From JAFDVL01 sp963794955 (GTDB lineage Bacteria > Acidobacteriota > Blastocatellia > RBC074): 64,000 bases of DNA. The stretch covers positions 336,673-400,672 of the forward strand of contig CAWCGF010000011.1 of NCBI GenBank assembly GCA_963794955.1, read 5' to 3'. The position numbers and the translations under genes are program-made. Of the stretch, positions 35,732 through 44,640 are shown piece by piece (positions within the stretch are counted from its first letter, which is position 1; every line of letters begins with the position of its first letter). Under the pieces are notes generated by a model. It did not search any database. It saw only the letters and a list, made by a program, of their open reading frames with translations, and was not told where the DNA came from.

Positions 35732-36621
35732 TGAACACCACAGAACAACCCAATCCCAACACCGCAGAAATTGATCGCCTCTCAACCCTCGAAGCCTTGC
35801 GCCTTATCAACGCGGAAGACAAAAAAGTCGCGGAAGCCGTAGCGCAAGTTTTGCCTGCAATTGCCAAAGCTGTGGATGCAACTGTCGAGCGACTTGAACG
35901 CGGAGGCCGCTTGTTATACATCGGCACTGGCACGAGCGGACGTTTGGGCGTGCTAGATGCTTCGGAATGTCCGCCAACATTTGGTGTTTCGCCAGAATTG
36001 GTGCAGGGGCTTATCGCGGGCGGTTATGAGGCTTGTTACAAAGCGGTCGAAGCATCCGAGGATGATCGCGCCGCTGGGGCTACGGATTTACAGGCGCGTG
36101 GCGTGACAGCTAATGATGTTGTCGTCGGCATTGCCGCGAGTGGTCGCACGCCCTACACCATCGGTGCCGTCGAATACGCCCGCAAGCTAGGCGCATTGAC
36201 GATTTGCATTACCTGCAATCAAAACACGGCGCTCGCCGCCGCAGTCGAGATTCCGATTGAGCCAATTGTTGGCCCGGAAGTCATTGCCGGTTCGACGCGT
36301 CTGAAATCCGGTACAGCACAAAAGTTAGTTTTGAATATGCTTTCGACGATGGCAATGGTGCGGCTCGGTTATGTGAAGGGCAATCGCATGGCGAACATGC
36401 AAACCAAAAATATCAAATTGCGTCAGCGTGCGGTCGGTATCGTGCAGGATGAATGCAGAGTGGATGAAGCTACCGCGCAGGCGGTACTGGAAGCCGCGAA
36501 CTGGCAATTGCCTGTCGCGCTAGTAATGCAGCAAGCAACTGTATGGCGCGAGAAAGCAGAAGCCGCGCTGGAAAAAGCAAATCAATCTGTAGCGCGCGCT
36601 GTAGCTGAACTAACCGCCTGA
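35731..36621 (+). CDS. murQ: N-acetylmuramic acid 6-phosphate etherase
   Basis: A 296-residue SIS-domain enzyme that removes D-lactate from MurNAc-6-phosphate to give GlcNAc-6-phosphate in cell-wall recycling. Seen are IDRLSTLEALRLINAEDKKV at the N-terminus, YIGTGTSGRLGVLDASECPP near 65 (phosphate-sugar binding), GIAASGRTPYTIGAVEYAR near 133 and AGSTRLKSGTAQKLVLNML near 190. The length matches E. coli MurQ. The start overlaps the stop of the kinase gene. A strong inverted repeat follows at 36627-36704. Confidence 0.95.
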   Translation: MNTTEQPNPNTAEIDRLSTLEALRLINAEDKKVAEAVAQVLPAIAKAVDATVERLERGGRLLYIGTGTSGRLGVLDASECPPTFGVSPELVQGLIAGGYEACYKAVEASEDDRAAGATDLQARGVTANDVVVGIAASGRTPYTIGAVEYARKLGALTICITCNQNTALAAAVEIPIEPIVGPEVIAGSTRLKSGTAQKLVLNMLSTMAMVRLGYVKGNRMANMQTKNIKLRQRAVGIVQDECRVDEATAQAVLEAANWQLPVALVMQQATVWREKAEAALEKANQSVARAVAELTA

Positions 36622-36626
36622 AAACA

Positions 36627-36704
36627 GGCGTTAAGCGTATACGCTTCAGCGTGGCTGTGCATCTCACAAGCAAAAGCCACGCTGATGCGTACACTCTTAA
36701 CGCC
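36627..36704. terminator. Bidirectional terminator-like inverted repeat
   Basis: Outer arms GGCGTTAAG / CTTAACGCC (9 bp) and inner arms CAGCGTGGCT / AGCCACGCTG (10 bp) are both perfect, with an imperfect GTATACGC / GCGTAC section between. The repeat fills the space between the convergent murQ and sialidase-like genes. No long T tract follows, so it may also be a small repeat element. Confidence 0.6.
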
Positions 36705-36714
36705 CGCCCTCACT

Positions 36715-37974
36715 TTACTTTGAATCCCCCGCTATCACCCATTCTTCATTGAAATGCGCGTGTTTGATTGCTTTACGCATGGGCTTGCCGTCTTTGTCCA
36801 AACTCACTTCTTTTTTGTTCACGAAATAGCTGTAGGTCGCGTGCAAGGAGCCGTCTTTGGCTTGCATGAGCGACGGGTAATGAAATGAACTGGCTTCGGC
36901 TCCTGACGTGTCGAGTTCGAGATGCCGTTTCCACTTCCACGTTTTGCCTTCGTCGTCGGAAATCGCGACGGCCAGGCTGTGGCGACCGCGTTCGACGTCG
37001 TTGTAAATTAGCGCCCAGTGTCCGTTGCGCAACCCTATGATTTCCGCGCCGGAGCCGGGATTCGGATGTTCGCTGTCAGTCACCGGCGACCACGTCTCAC
37101 CGTTATCTTTCGATTCGCTTTGGTGCAGGCGTTTGGGCGCCGGGCCGTTATCGCGCATCAAGGTATAGAGCGTGCCGTCTTTTTTGCGCACGATGCTCGG
37201 TTGAATATTGCCGCCCCCGACTAACGGTGTGCTCGTATGCCAGGTCTTGCCCCAATCGTCCGTGATCGCCATCAGCGAAATCGAAAAGCCATCCGAATAC
37301 AACGGCACGATCAGACGTTTGTTCTCAAGCACAAAAGGATGCGCGCGCGTCATCCAGCCGATGCGTCGCGTCAGTTTATCCGCTGCCATTTTGCGCATGC
37401 GAGCGATGTAGGTTTGAAGGTTTCGCGTGGATACTCAGACGAAAGTGCGATTGCTGTTTTCAAGCTGATCCATTGCCTTGTTGACGCCATCCACAAATTC
37501 CTGTCCAGGCGTAACGTGCATCACTTCCTGCACCTCCCATTTGGGTGCGCCTGTTCCCGTCCACTGCGAAGAAATTTTGTACTTCATCAACGCGCTTTCC
37601 CACAGGTTTGCCATAATCGTGGGCCACATCAGCCACAGTCGCCCTTGTGGGTCAACAAACATCGTGCAATTCGTATCGGGATAACCGGGCGTATCCGCCA
37701 TCGTGAAGCGCGGCGACCATTGTTTGGAGCCTTTTTTCAAACGCGCGCCTTCGACGCTCACGTCATCTGCGGTGCGTTCGCCGGAGCCGTGAAACCAGCA
37801 GACCAACAAATCACCATTGGGCGCTTCGACAATGCACGACGCATGGTTGTGCCAGTGCTCCAACGGGAAAATTAACTCGGCAGTGTGAAAGGGTTTAGCT
37901 TTCGCTTGTCCGAATACGGATGTACAAGCCAATAAGCAAAGCAATGCAGTAAGAATTTTCATTCGTGTCCTCAC
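36715..37974 (-). pseudogene. Exo-alpha-sialidase-like (BNR/Asp-box) secreted protein, interrupted
   Basis: A signal peptide (cut near SVFGQ) starts the protein at 37974. The family text continues to LENSNRTF near 37440, where an in-frame TGA (37435-37437) stops it. The remaining part resumes in the same frame after 12 odd codons with RMRKMAADKLTRRIGWMTR and runs to 36715, containing Asp-box-like SKDNGETWSP and SDDEGKTWKW repeats of a six-bladed propeller. Reading one base later between the two points gives SEYPRETFK, which fits the family better, so a one-base gain and a one-base loss close together explain the stop. Such enzymes cleave terminal sialic acid or related sugars. Confidence 0.75.
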
Positions 37975-38131
37975 AATGAATTGGAATTTCTAAAGGTGGG
38001 TTATCATCGCATAGCTACTTGAAAAACGAGAAGCCGCCCCACCACGCTTGCTCACTTTTCGCTAGTTCGCTATCTTGCCTGTGGTTGCAGAATTCAAACT
38101 CAACTCAGTTTAAGTCAAAGGAAGATTCATC

Positions 38132-39786
38132 ATGAAAACTCGTCGCGATTTTCTTGCCAGCTCACTTGCGAGCAGCGCCGCGTTGCTTGCCGCTCCCTCT
38201 GCTACAATCCGCAATTCACAATCCACAATGGCTGATTCGCACATCGAAGTCTTGTTGAATGAACCCATCAGCACAATTGCGCCGGAGATATACGGGCATT
38301 TCGCGGAGCATTTGGGCGGCGTGGTGTACGACGGGATTTGGGTGGGTGAGAATTCGAAAATCCCAAACGTCGGCGGCATTCGGCTCGCCCTGGTCGAAGC
38401 CTTGAAGCGCATCAAGGCAAGTGTGATTCGTTGGCCGGGAGGTTGCTTTGCCGACAGCTACAATTGGCGCGATGGCATTGGGCCGCGCAATCCACGCCCG
38501 CGCCGCCCAAACTTTTGGATAGATGCGCCCGAATGGCCGAAGGGCGCGCCCGACGGCCCGTGGAAATATGATACCAACCATTTTGGCACGGATGAGTTTC
38601 TGCGCTTCTGTCAGTTGTCTGGCGCACAACCCTATTTGGCCGCCAATTTGCGCAGCCTGACGCCCAAGGATTTTTACGAATGGGTGGATTACTGCAACTC
38701 GCCTGCTGGTGCGACAACGCTGGCCGAAATACGCGGTGCGGCTGGACAGCGCGAGCCGTGGAAAGTGCGGTACTGGGGCGTCGGCAATGAATCGTGGGGT
38801 TGTGGCGGCAACTTTCAGCCGGAAGAATACGTGGTGGAATATCGCCGCTTTGCCGAATGGGTGCCACGCTATGGCATGGATTTAGCTTTTATTGGCTCTG
38901 GCCCGAATGGAGGCGATTTGAGTTGGACACGCCGCTTCTTTGGGAAGCTCGCAGAAAAAGGCGGCTTTGGCCGCATGTGGGGCTGGGCGCTGCATCATTA
39001 TTCGTGGAATGTCAGCGGCGGGCGCACCAACGATTGGATGCAAGGCAAGGGTGATGCTGTCAAATACGCCGATGACGAATGGTATGAATTGCTCAACGAA
39101 GCGGACAGAGTTGAAGCATCTCATCACGGATAACTGGGCGATTATGGGTGAATTTGATCGCCAGCATCGCGTGAAGCTGGTCGTTGATGAATGGGGCGCG
39201 TGGTACAAACCCGGCAGCGAATTGCACAACACGCATCTGCTTGGCCAGCAATCCACCATCCGTGATGCGGTGTTAGCGGGGCAAACGCTCAACATCTTTC
39301 ACAATCACGCGGACAAGGTTGCCATGTCGAACATTGCGCAGCTTATCAATTGCTTAGCCGCCTTGTTCCTCGCACACGAAGACAAGTTCATTGTGACGCC
39401 AACATATTACGTGTTTGATATGTACGCCGCGCATCAGGGCGCGCAGGCATTGCGCACTTTTGTCTCGTCGCCGCGTCTTTCCTACACCCGCAATGGCAGG
39501 CCCGCGACGATGCGTGGACTGAATAGTTCTGCTTCGCTGCGCGGCAAGGAGCTGACCTTGACCGTCGCCAATCTTGATCCCAAAGCGGTCAAGGAAACTG
39601 AAATCACATTGCGAGGCGCGACGCATCAAAGCCATCAAAGCAACCATCCTGTCAAGCACCGATATTCGCGCGTGTAACACCTTTGAGAATCCGAACGTCA
39701 TTCAGCCGCGCACTGAAGATGTGAATGCCAAAGGGAGTTCGTTGGTTTATCGGTTCCCCGCTGCTTCAGTCACGAAAGTTAGCTGA
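38132..39786 (+). pseudogene. GH51 alpha-L-arabinofuranosidase, exported, two frameshifts
   Basis: The gene opens with a twin-arginine leader (KTRRDFLASS). GH51 text follows: PEIYGHFAEHLGGVVYDGIW, VIRWPGGCFADSYNWRDGIG and WGVGNESWGCGG, whose Glu is the acid/base. The frame breaks near 39110 and continues one base away as HLITDNWAIMGEFD and VVDEWGAWYKPGSEL, whose Glu is the nucleophile. It breaks again near 39630 before NTFENPNVIQPRTEDV, to the stop at 39786. Both catalytic residues are kept but lie in different frames. It would remove arabinose from plant-type glycans. The good family match favours recent or sequencing-derived shifts. Confidence 0.78.
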
Positions 39787-39833
39787 TGACATTGGCGTAG
39801 TTGGCTAAAGAAAAAAGGAAATAGGAATCGCTT

Positions 39834-40289
39834 TTAAGGAAGTCGTAAGTGTCTGGGTAAATCCGTAAATTGGCCTTTCGTGCTGTAATACCGAGGAGAC
39901 GCGGCAGAAAGATCGAACGCTACATACATCGCACCATCTATGAGGTTGATGACCAACAACGTATTTTGATAGCAGCCTGAATCGGGCAACGCACAAACGA
40001 AAATCTTCAAGTAATCGCCGCTCCGTGCTATGGGAGTCTCTTTCGTATGCGTTCTCGTTAAGAATTGATAGTCGCTTTTCGGCAGGAGCTTTCGTAGTGG
40101 CTGATTTATTTCAGGAAGCGCAAAGAAGTTTTTTGACGGTTTTCTTCCCGCCCCTTTGCCAAATTCTGGTCGAGGATATTTTCCTTCCCAAGGTTTCAAG
40201 TGGGATAACTTGCCTTGTGCGCTTATAGGAAGAGATACACACAAGAGAATGAGGCCACTTGCTAACACTTTCACTCCAATCATATTCAA
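39834..40289 (-). CDS. Small secreted protein of unknown function
   Basis: A 151-residue protein with a Sec signal peptide (LILLCVSLPISA, cut near ISAQG). The mature part starts with a Lys/Pro-rich stretch (PWEGKYPRPEFGKGAG), followed by a domain with one close Cys pair (VCALPDSGC) that may form a disulfide and the strand text NTLLVINLIDGAMYVAFDL. I do not recognise a family. It ends facing the GH51 gene (convergent) and lies 9 bases after the Uma2-like remnant on the same strand, so the two may share a transcript. Confidence 0.65.
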   Translation of the reverse strand: MNMIGVKVLASGLILLCVSLPISAQGKLSHLKPWEGKYPRPEFGKGAGRKPSKNFFALPEINQPLRKLLPKSDYQFLTRTHTKETPIARSGDYLKIFVCALPDSGCYQNTLLVINLIDGAMYVAFDLSAASPRYYSTKGQFTDLPRHLRLP

Positions 40290-40298
40290 AGGAACTTT

Positions 40299-40592
40299 TT
40301 AACTCTGCTGTGCTCGCAACCATTCTTCAAATGCTGACAACGTTTCATCCTGGCCGTCGCTTTGGCTTTGCGCAAGGAGTTTTGCTAAGACCTCATCGGT
40401 CAGCACCGGGAAGGCAAGGCTATGTGTGACTGCTTCGTATGCAATCCGCAAGTTTGGCGCTTTGTCTACTGCTTGCAGCAGCTTTTCATATTCTTCCCAA
40501 CCGATATTGTGCAAAGTGAGGGTGCTGTTGTCCGGCGACTTTTCAATCAACTCCAAATAATTGACTTCGACTGCTTCAGCTTCTGCGATCAT
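40299..40592 (-). pseudogene. Uma2 (DUF820)-like gene remnant with the nuclease core deleted
   Basis: The 97 residues can be read as the two ends of an Uma2-family protein. LTLHNIGWEEYEKLLQAVDK and APNLRIAYEA match the usual first 50 residues. HSLAFPVLTDEVLAKLLAQS and ETLSAFEEWLRAQQS match the usual last 45. The central PD-(D/E)XK-like catalytic region of about 100 residues is absent, joined near AYEAVTHSL. The frame is kept, so a short protein may still be made. Uma2 proteins spread with mobile DNA and their role is unclear. The alternative is a complete small protein of unknown kind; the assignment rests on remembered family patterns. Confidence 0.5.
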
Positions 40593-40744
40593 AAAACATC
40601 TCCCTTCGCATCAAATGCAATGCCGTGATGGTAACAGTGAATAGTTGCGCTTGCCATTGCCAACAAAATCATCCCGCCGCAACCCGAAAAGATGTAAAAT
40701 GCCTGCGCTCGCCCCCCATTTTTGAAGTCGAGGTAATTTAACTT

Positions 40745-41905
40745 ATGTCCGTACAACGTAATGATTGGTCACTCCAACGAAAAGGCATCGTAGATCAGGA
40801 ACGCCACAAAGAACGCGTCAAAGATGCGATTAAGAAGAACCTCGGCTCCATCGTTTCCAACGAGTCCATCATTATGTCCAAGGGCCGCAAGCAGGTCAAA
40901 ATCCCGATGCGCGCGTTGGACGAATACAAATTCCGCTTCGATTATCGCAAGAAAAAACACGTCGGCCAGGGCGACGGCAAGACGCAAGTAGGCGACGTCA
41001 TCGGACGCGAAGGCCAGCAGGGGCAAGGGCAAGGTTCCGGCGAAGCAGGCAGCAGCCCGGGGCAGGATTATTACGAAGCGGATGTTAATTTGGATGAGCT
41101 TGCGGCGCTGATTTTTGAGGACTTGCAACTTCCTTTCCTGGAAGAAAAAGCCAAGCAGGCGGTGAAGGCCAAAACCACGAAGTTCACCGAAATTCGGCGC
41201 GTTGGCGCGATGTCAAATTTGGACAAGCGCCGCACGATTCTCGAAAACATTCGCCGCACTGCGCGTGAAGAGGGGGCGGCCAAGCTCGGCAGGTTCAAGA
41301 AAGAAGACATGCGCTTCAAGAGTTGGGAAGAGGAAGTGCGCTATGAATCCAATGCCGTCATCCTTGCAATGATGGACGTAAGTGGTTCAATGAGCGAGTT
41401 CAAGAAATATATTGCACGCAGCTTTTATTTCTGGATGGTGCGCTTCCTGCGGACGAAATATGACCACGTCCAAATCGTCTTCATCAGCCATCACACCGAA
41501 GCGAAAGAAGTCACCGAAGAACAATTCTTCACGCAAGGCGAATCCGGCGGCACAGTTGTTAGCTCCGCGTACAAACTCGCGCTTGACCTGATTGCCGAAC
41601 GTTATCAACCGCGCGATTGGAATATCTATCCGTTTCACTTTTCGGACGGCGACAACTATTACTCTGACAACGACGAAGCCGTGAAATTGGCGGACAAATT
41701 GATTGAAACCTGCAACCTGTTCGGCTATGGCGAAATCGGTGAAGAGGGCGGCTCGGCCTATCGTCGCGCTTCGGGGGCGTTGCTTTCGATTTTTGAAGAC
41801 CGCATCAAGAATAAAGATCGGTTTATCGGCGTGCGGATTGATGAGAAAGAAGACGTGTATCCGGCGCTGAAGAAGTTTTTCGGCAAACAGGGAATCGAAG
41901 CCTAA
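40745..41905 (+). CDS. YhbH/DUF444-family von Willebrand A protein
   Basis: A 386-residue protein of the DUF444 family (YhbH/YeaH). The N-terminal half is basic (RKGIVDQERHKERVKDAI) and contains a Gly/Gln-rich linker near 90-112. The C-terminal half is a von Willebrand A domain: MMDVSGSMSEFKKYIARSF near 208 is the metal-binding DxSxS site. In Bacillus and Escherichia, homologues belong to stress or stationary-phase systems with PrkA kinase and SpoVR. Neither partner is in this window. GAGG lies 12 bases before the ATG. Its own promoter is probably in the 150-base gap upstream. Confidence 0.93.
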   Translation: MSVQRNDWSLQRKGIVDQERHKERVKDAIKKNLGSIVSNESIIMSKGRKQVKIPMRALDEYKFRFDYRKKKHVGQGDGKTQVGDVIGREGQQGQGQGSGEAGSSPGQDYYEADVNLDELAALIFEDLQLPFLEEKAKQAVKAKTTKFTEIRRVGAMSNLDKRRTILENIRRTAREEGAAKLGRFKKEDMRFKSWEEEVRYESNAVILAMMDVSGSMSEFKKYIARSFYFWMVRFLRTKYDHVQIVFISHHTEAKEVTEEQFFTQGESGGTVVSSAYKLALDLIAERYQPRDWNIYPFHFSDGDNYYSDNDEAVKLADKLIETCNLFGYGEIGEEGGSAYRRASGALLSIFEDRIKNKDRFIGVRIDEKEDVYPALKKFFGKQGIEA

Positions 41906-42007
41906 CCGCCTCACCTCTCGCCGTTTCGATTGACTGTCTATCCTCGTTGCACGTATGGTATGCGCGCAAATCTAACGCAATACCACTACCACCAAGGAGA
42001 CTGTTCA

Positions 42008-43084
42008 ATGAAACGATCTGCGATTTTTCTTTTCGTCTCAGTGCTGACTGCGCTGAGCTTTACTGCCTGCTCAACCCCGGAACCCTCTGCGACTACCACC
42101 ACAACTACGGCTTCGCCTGCTGCCTCAAAACCGGCAGAATCGCCTGCACCTGTTGTCAAAATCGTGCGGCTTGATCCGGCGCTCGACAAGCTCTTAGCGC
42201 CCGATGTCAAAGTCGAAAAATTAGCGGGTGGCTTTGAATGGTCAGAAGGCCCGGTTTGGAATAAGAAAGAAAACTACTTGCTGTTTTCTGACATCCCGAA
42301 TAACCGCATTGTGAAATGGGACGGCAAAACCACAAGCGATTATTTGAAGCCCGCTGGCTATACCGGAGAAAGTGCTTTCACGGGCCGAGAGCCGGGCACA
42401 AACGGGCTAACGTATGATCCACAAGGTCGTCTCGTCGCCTGTGCGCATGGTGATCGCGTCGTAGTGAGGTTGGAAGATGAGGGCAAGAAGCGCGTTCCAT
42501 TGGCTTCTAAATACGAAGACAAACGCTTCAACAGTCCGAACGATCTGGTCTACAAATCAAACGGTGATTTGTATTTCACCGACCCGCCATATGGCCTGCC
42601 CAAAGGCGTAGACGATCCCGCACGCGAAATGGATTATTGCGGCGTCTATCGCCTCGGCAAAGACGGCAAGTTGACATTGTTGACAAAGGAAGTCACGCGT
42701 CCCAACGGCATCGCTTTTTCGCCGGATGAAAAGACGCTGTACGTTGCTTCGTCCGATCCTAACAAGGCGATTTGGATGGCCTATCCCGTGAAGGCCGACG
42801 GGACGCTCGACCAGGGCAAAGTGTTTTTCGATACAACGACCTGGGCGAAGGAAAAACGCCCGGGTTTGCCGGATGGCTTGAAGGTGGACAAGAACGGCAA
42901 TTTATGGGCGACCGGGCCAGGCGGCGTGTTGATCTTTGCACCTGACGGCAAGCATTTGGGCACGATTGATACGGGCGTTCCGACCGCCAATGTCGGCTTT
43001 GGCGATGACGGCTCGACGCTCTACATAACAGCGAATCACGAATTGCTGCGCGTCAAAACGGGGACGACGGGATTAGGGTTTTAG
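42008..43084 (+). CDS. SMP-30/gluconolactonase-family lipoprotein
   Basis: A 358-residue six-bladed beta-propeller with an N-terminal export signal ending in a lipobox-like LSFTAC, so it is probably a lipid-anchored periplasmic or surface protein. A Thr/Ser/Pro-rich linker follows. Metal-site residues are the Glu of FEWSEGPVWN near 70, the Asn/Asp of FNSPNDLVYK near 175 and the Asp of GLPDGLKVDKNGNLW near 290. Such enzymes hydrolyse aldonolactones. ATG 42008 was chosen because AAGGAGA lies 7 bases before it; an in-frame upstream extension to 41930 has no support. Confidence 0.88.
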   Translation: MKRSAIFLFVSVLTALSFTACSTPEPSATTTTTTASPAASKPAESPAPVVKIVRLDPALDKLLAPDVKVEKLAGGFEWSEGPVWNKKENYLLFSDIPNNRIVKWDGKTTSDYLKPAGYTGESAFTGREPGTNGLTYDPQGRLVACAHGDRVVVRLEDEGKKRVPLASKYEDKRFNSPNDLVYKSNGDLYFTDPPYGLPKGVDDPAREMDYCGVYRLGKDGKLTLLTKEVTRPNGIAFSPDEKTLYVASSDPNKAIWMAYPVKADGTLDQGKVFFDTTTWAKEKRPGLPDGLKVDKNGNLWATGPGGVLIFAPDGKHLGTIDTGVPTANVGFGDDGSTLYITANHELLRVKTGTTGLGF

Positions 43085-43154
43085 TCAATCCATTGGTTTC
43101 TGCTTCCTGCGAGTTGAGCACATTATTTTGTGGTCAGGGAACAGGGGACGGAAA

Positions 43155-43430
43155 TCAGGAATCAGTTTCGATCAAGTCCACTACTCCCACAATCGCGGAA
43201 TCAATGGCTGCGCCGGGTTCGCCTGTCGCAGCCGTTGATGCGCCCCAGCCTTCCTGCACGACAATCACCACATCGCCTTCGCCTGAATCTACACTATCAA
43301 GCGCGAGCATCGTGGCTCCGCGTGGCGTGCCATCAAGATTGATCGGCTGTACAACCATTACGCGCGCGCCTTCATAGCGGGGATTTTTTTGCGTGGCGAC
43401 CACGTCGCCAATGACTCGTCCGAGGAGCAT
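43155..43430 (-). CDS. EutN/CcmL-family microcompartment vertex protein (second gene)
   Basis: A 91-residue protein of the pentamer family that caps the corners of bacterial microcompartments and carboxysomes. The pattern is clear: MLLGRVIGDVVATQKNPRYE opens the beta barrel, GARVMVVQPINLDG follows, LALDSVDSGEGDVVIVVQEG is the conserved middle, and the end is DSAIVGVVDLIE. Its ATG overlaps the stop of the first EutN gene (TAATG), so the two are translated together. No BMC hexamer gene or encapsulated enzyme is recognisable in the window. Confidence 0.92.
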   Translation of the reverse strand: MLLGRVIGDVVATQKNPRYEGARVMVVQPINLDGTPRGATMLALDSVDSGEGDVVIVVQEGWGASTAATGEPGAAIDSAIVGVVDLIETDS

Positions 43431-43714
43431 TAGATTTTTACCTTAATTTCCACGTGCTGGTCGGAATCCACAATGCCGACAATTGTGCAATCCGTTGGCA
43501 CTTCACTGCCCGCAAACGGAAAGCTCGCCTCTTTGCCGCGACACCAAAACACCAATTCACCGGGGCCTGCGCCCACAGAATCTACGGCAACCAAGGGCTT
43601 GCCAACAGGACGAAGCTGCGCATCCAGCGTTTGAATCACCATCAGCTTGCGGCCTTCCAGCGTTGAGTTTTTAATTGTGGCAATGATGTTGCCGAGTACA
43701 CGAGCGAGTTGCAT
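43430..43714 (-). CDS. EutN/CcmL-family microcompartment vertex protein (first gene)
   Basis: A 94-residue pentamer-type protein starting MQLARVLGNIIATIKNSTLE, then GRKLMVIQTLDAQLRPVGKP, VAVDSVGAGPGELVFWCRG and DCTIVGIVDSDQHVEIKVK. The middle motif VGAGPGE is closer to the canonical family than that of its partner. ATG 43714 was chosen since it gives the standard N-terminus; a GTG at 43726 lies inside the left arm of the inverted repeat upstream. No clear Shine-Dalgarno is seen. The only promoter room is the 92 bases to the methyltransferase stop, which hold the 25-bp inverted repeat, so it may depend on read-through from the methyltransferase. Confidence 0.92.
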   Translation of the reverse strand: MQLARVLGNIIATIKNSTLEGRKLMVIQTLDAQLRPVGKPLVAVDSVGAGPGELVFWCRGKEASFPFAGSEVPTDCTIVGIVDSDQHVEIKVKI

Positions 43715-43723
43715 AAGAGGTGA

Positions 43724-43800
43724 CACGTAGTGGCGAATTTATTCGCTTGGCTTGACCGATTTAAGCCTCAAAAGTAAGCGAATAAATTCGCCACTACGTG
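43724..43800. repeat. 25-bp perfect inverted repeat (palindromic element)
   Basis: The sequence from 43724 to 43748, beginning CACGTAGTGGCG, is repeated exactly in inverted form from 43776 to 43800. A smaller stem (GGCTT/AAGCC) lies in the 27-base spacer. The transcript would form a very stable hairpin. The arms are too long for a simple terminator and no T tract follows, so a REP/MITE-like small repeat is likely. It separates the methyltransferase stop from the first EutN gene and includes the alternative GTG start. Confidence 0.8.
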
Positions 43801-43805
43801 ATGAT

Positions 43806-44561
43806 TCATAATTTGTGCGCAACGATGCGAAGCCGACGATAATCGGCATACCAATGTCCACCAATGTGCTGCACGTTGCGGAGCTTTTCTGTAGCCAGCG
43901 CGAATGCTTGCTCGCGCATTTCATCGGTCAACTTTTGCGTTCTGACCGTGCCGAACATCCGTAGCCAATTCAGCATGCCGTCTTCGCCTTCGAGCTTGGT
44001 AGGACGATCAAAGAGAAACGCTTGATTCACTTCCAGGCCATGTTTTTCGAGTAAGGTCGTGTATTCGCTGATGGAATGGAAAACCCAAATGCGCTCCATC
44101 TCGCCTTGTGCTAATTCAATCATCGCTTGATTCAACGCGGTCAGAATGTTGGCGATATTGCCTTTGCCCCCGCATTCCATTACGAAGCGGCCACCGGGAT
44201 GAAGAGCTTGTGCCATACATTTGACGGCGGCTTCCGCTTGCAACACCCAATGCAGCGCCGCGTTGGAAAACACGGCATCGAACGGCTCCGCAAAAGAAAA
44301 ATCCGTTGCATCGGCTGGCTTAAATTCGAGGTGCGGATAAGCGGCTTGCGCTTTTTCGATCATTGCAGCGGAACTATCCAAGCCAATAACTGTCGCGCCC
44401 CATTCAGCAATTTGCGCGGTCAAATGCCCCGTGCCACAGCCGACATCCAGAATGCGTTCGCCGGGTTTGGGGTTCAGCAGCGCCAGCAAATCTTTGCCGT
44501 ATTCGTAGACGAAAGAATGTTTCTGATCGTAAAGCGATGAATTCCATTGATCGTGGGCCAT
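43806..44561 (-). CDS. Class I SAM-dependent methyltransferase
   Basis: A 251-residue enzyme of the Methyltransf_25/11 type. Motif I is ILDVGCGTGHLTAQIAEWG near 40, the acidic strand is VIGLDSSAAMIEKAQ, and FDAVFSNAALHWVLQ near 107 is the post-I motif, including the ALHW pattern of trans-aconitate methyltransferase-like proteins. The ATG at 44561 was chosen over the TTG at 44573 because it has GAGA at a good distance and gives the normal N-terminus (MAHDQWNSSLY). Substrate unknown. It is divergent from the HAD gene. Confidence 0.88.
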   Translation of the reverse strand: MAHDQWNSSLYDQKHSFVYEYGKDLLALLNPKPGERILDVGCGTGHLTAQIAEWGATVIGLDSSAAMIEKAQAAYPHLEFKPADATDFSFAEPFDAVFSNAALHWVLQAEAAVKCMAQALHPGGRFVMECGGKGNIANILTALNQAMIELAQGEMERIWVFHSISEYTTLLEKHGLEVNQAFLFDRPTKLEGEDGMLNWLRMFGTVRTQKLTDEMREQAFALATEKLRNVQHIGGHWYADYRRLRIVAHKL

Positions 44562-44640
44562 TTGGATTCTCAAGCGTAGTTGGTTATGCTTCCGGCGCGA
44601 TTATAGAGGACGAATTGCAATAACGGAAAGGAATGTACGC

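Noticed and set aside
43155..43714. A bacterial microcompartment operon
   Set aside because: Only two vertex proteins are present; no hexamer or trimer shell genes or encapsulated enzymes are seen.
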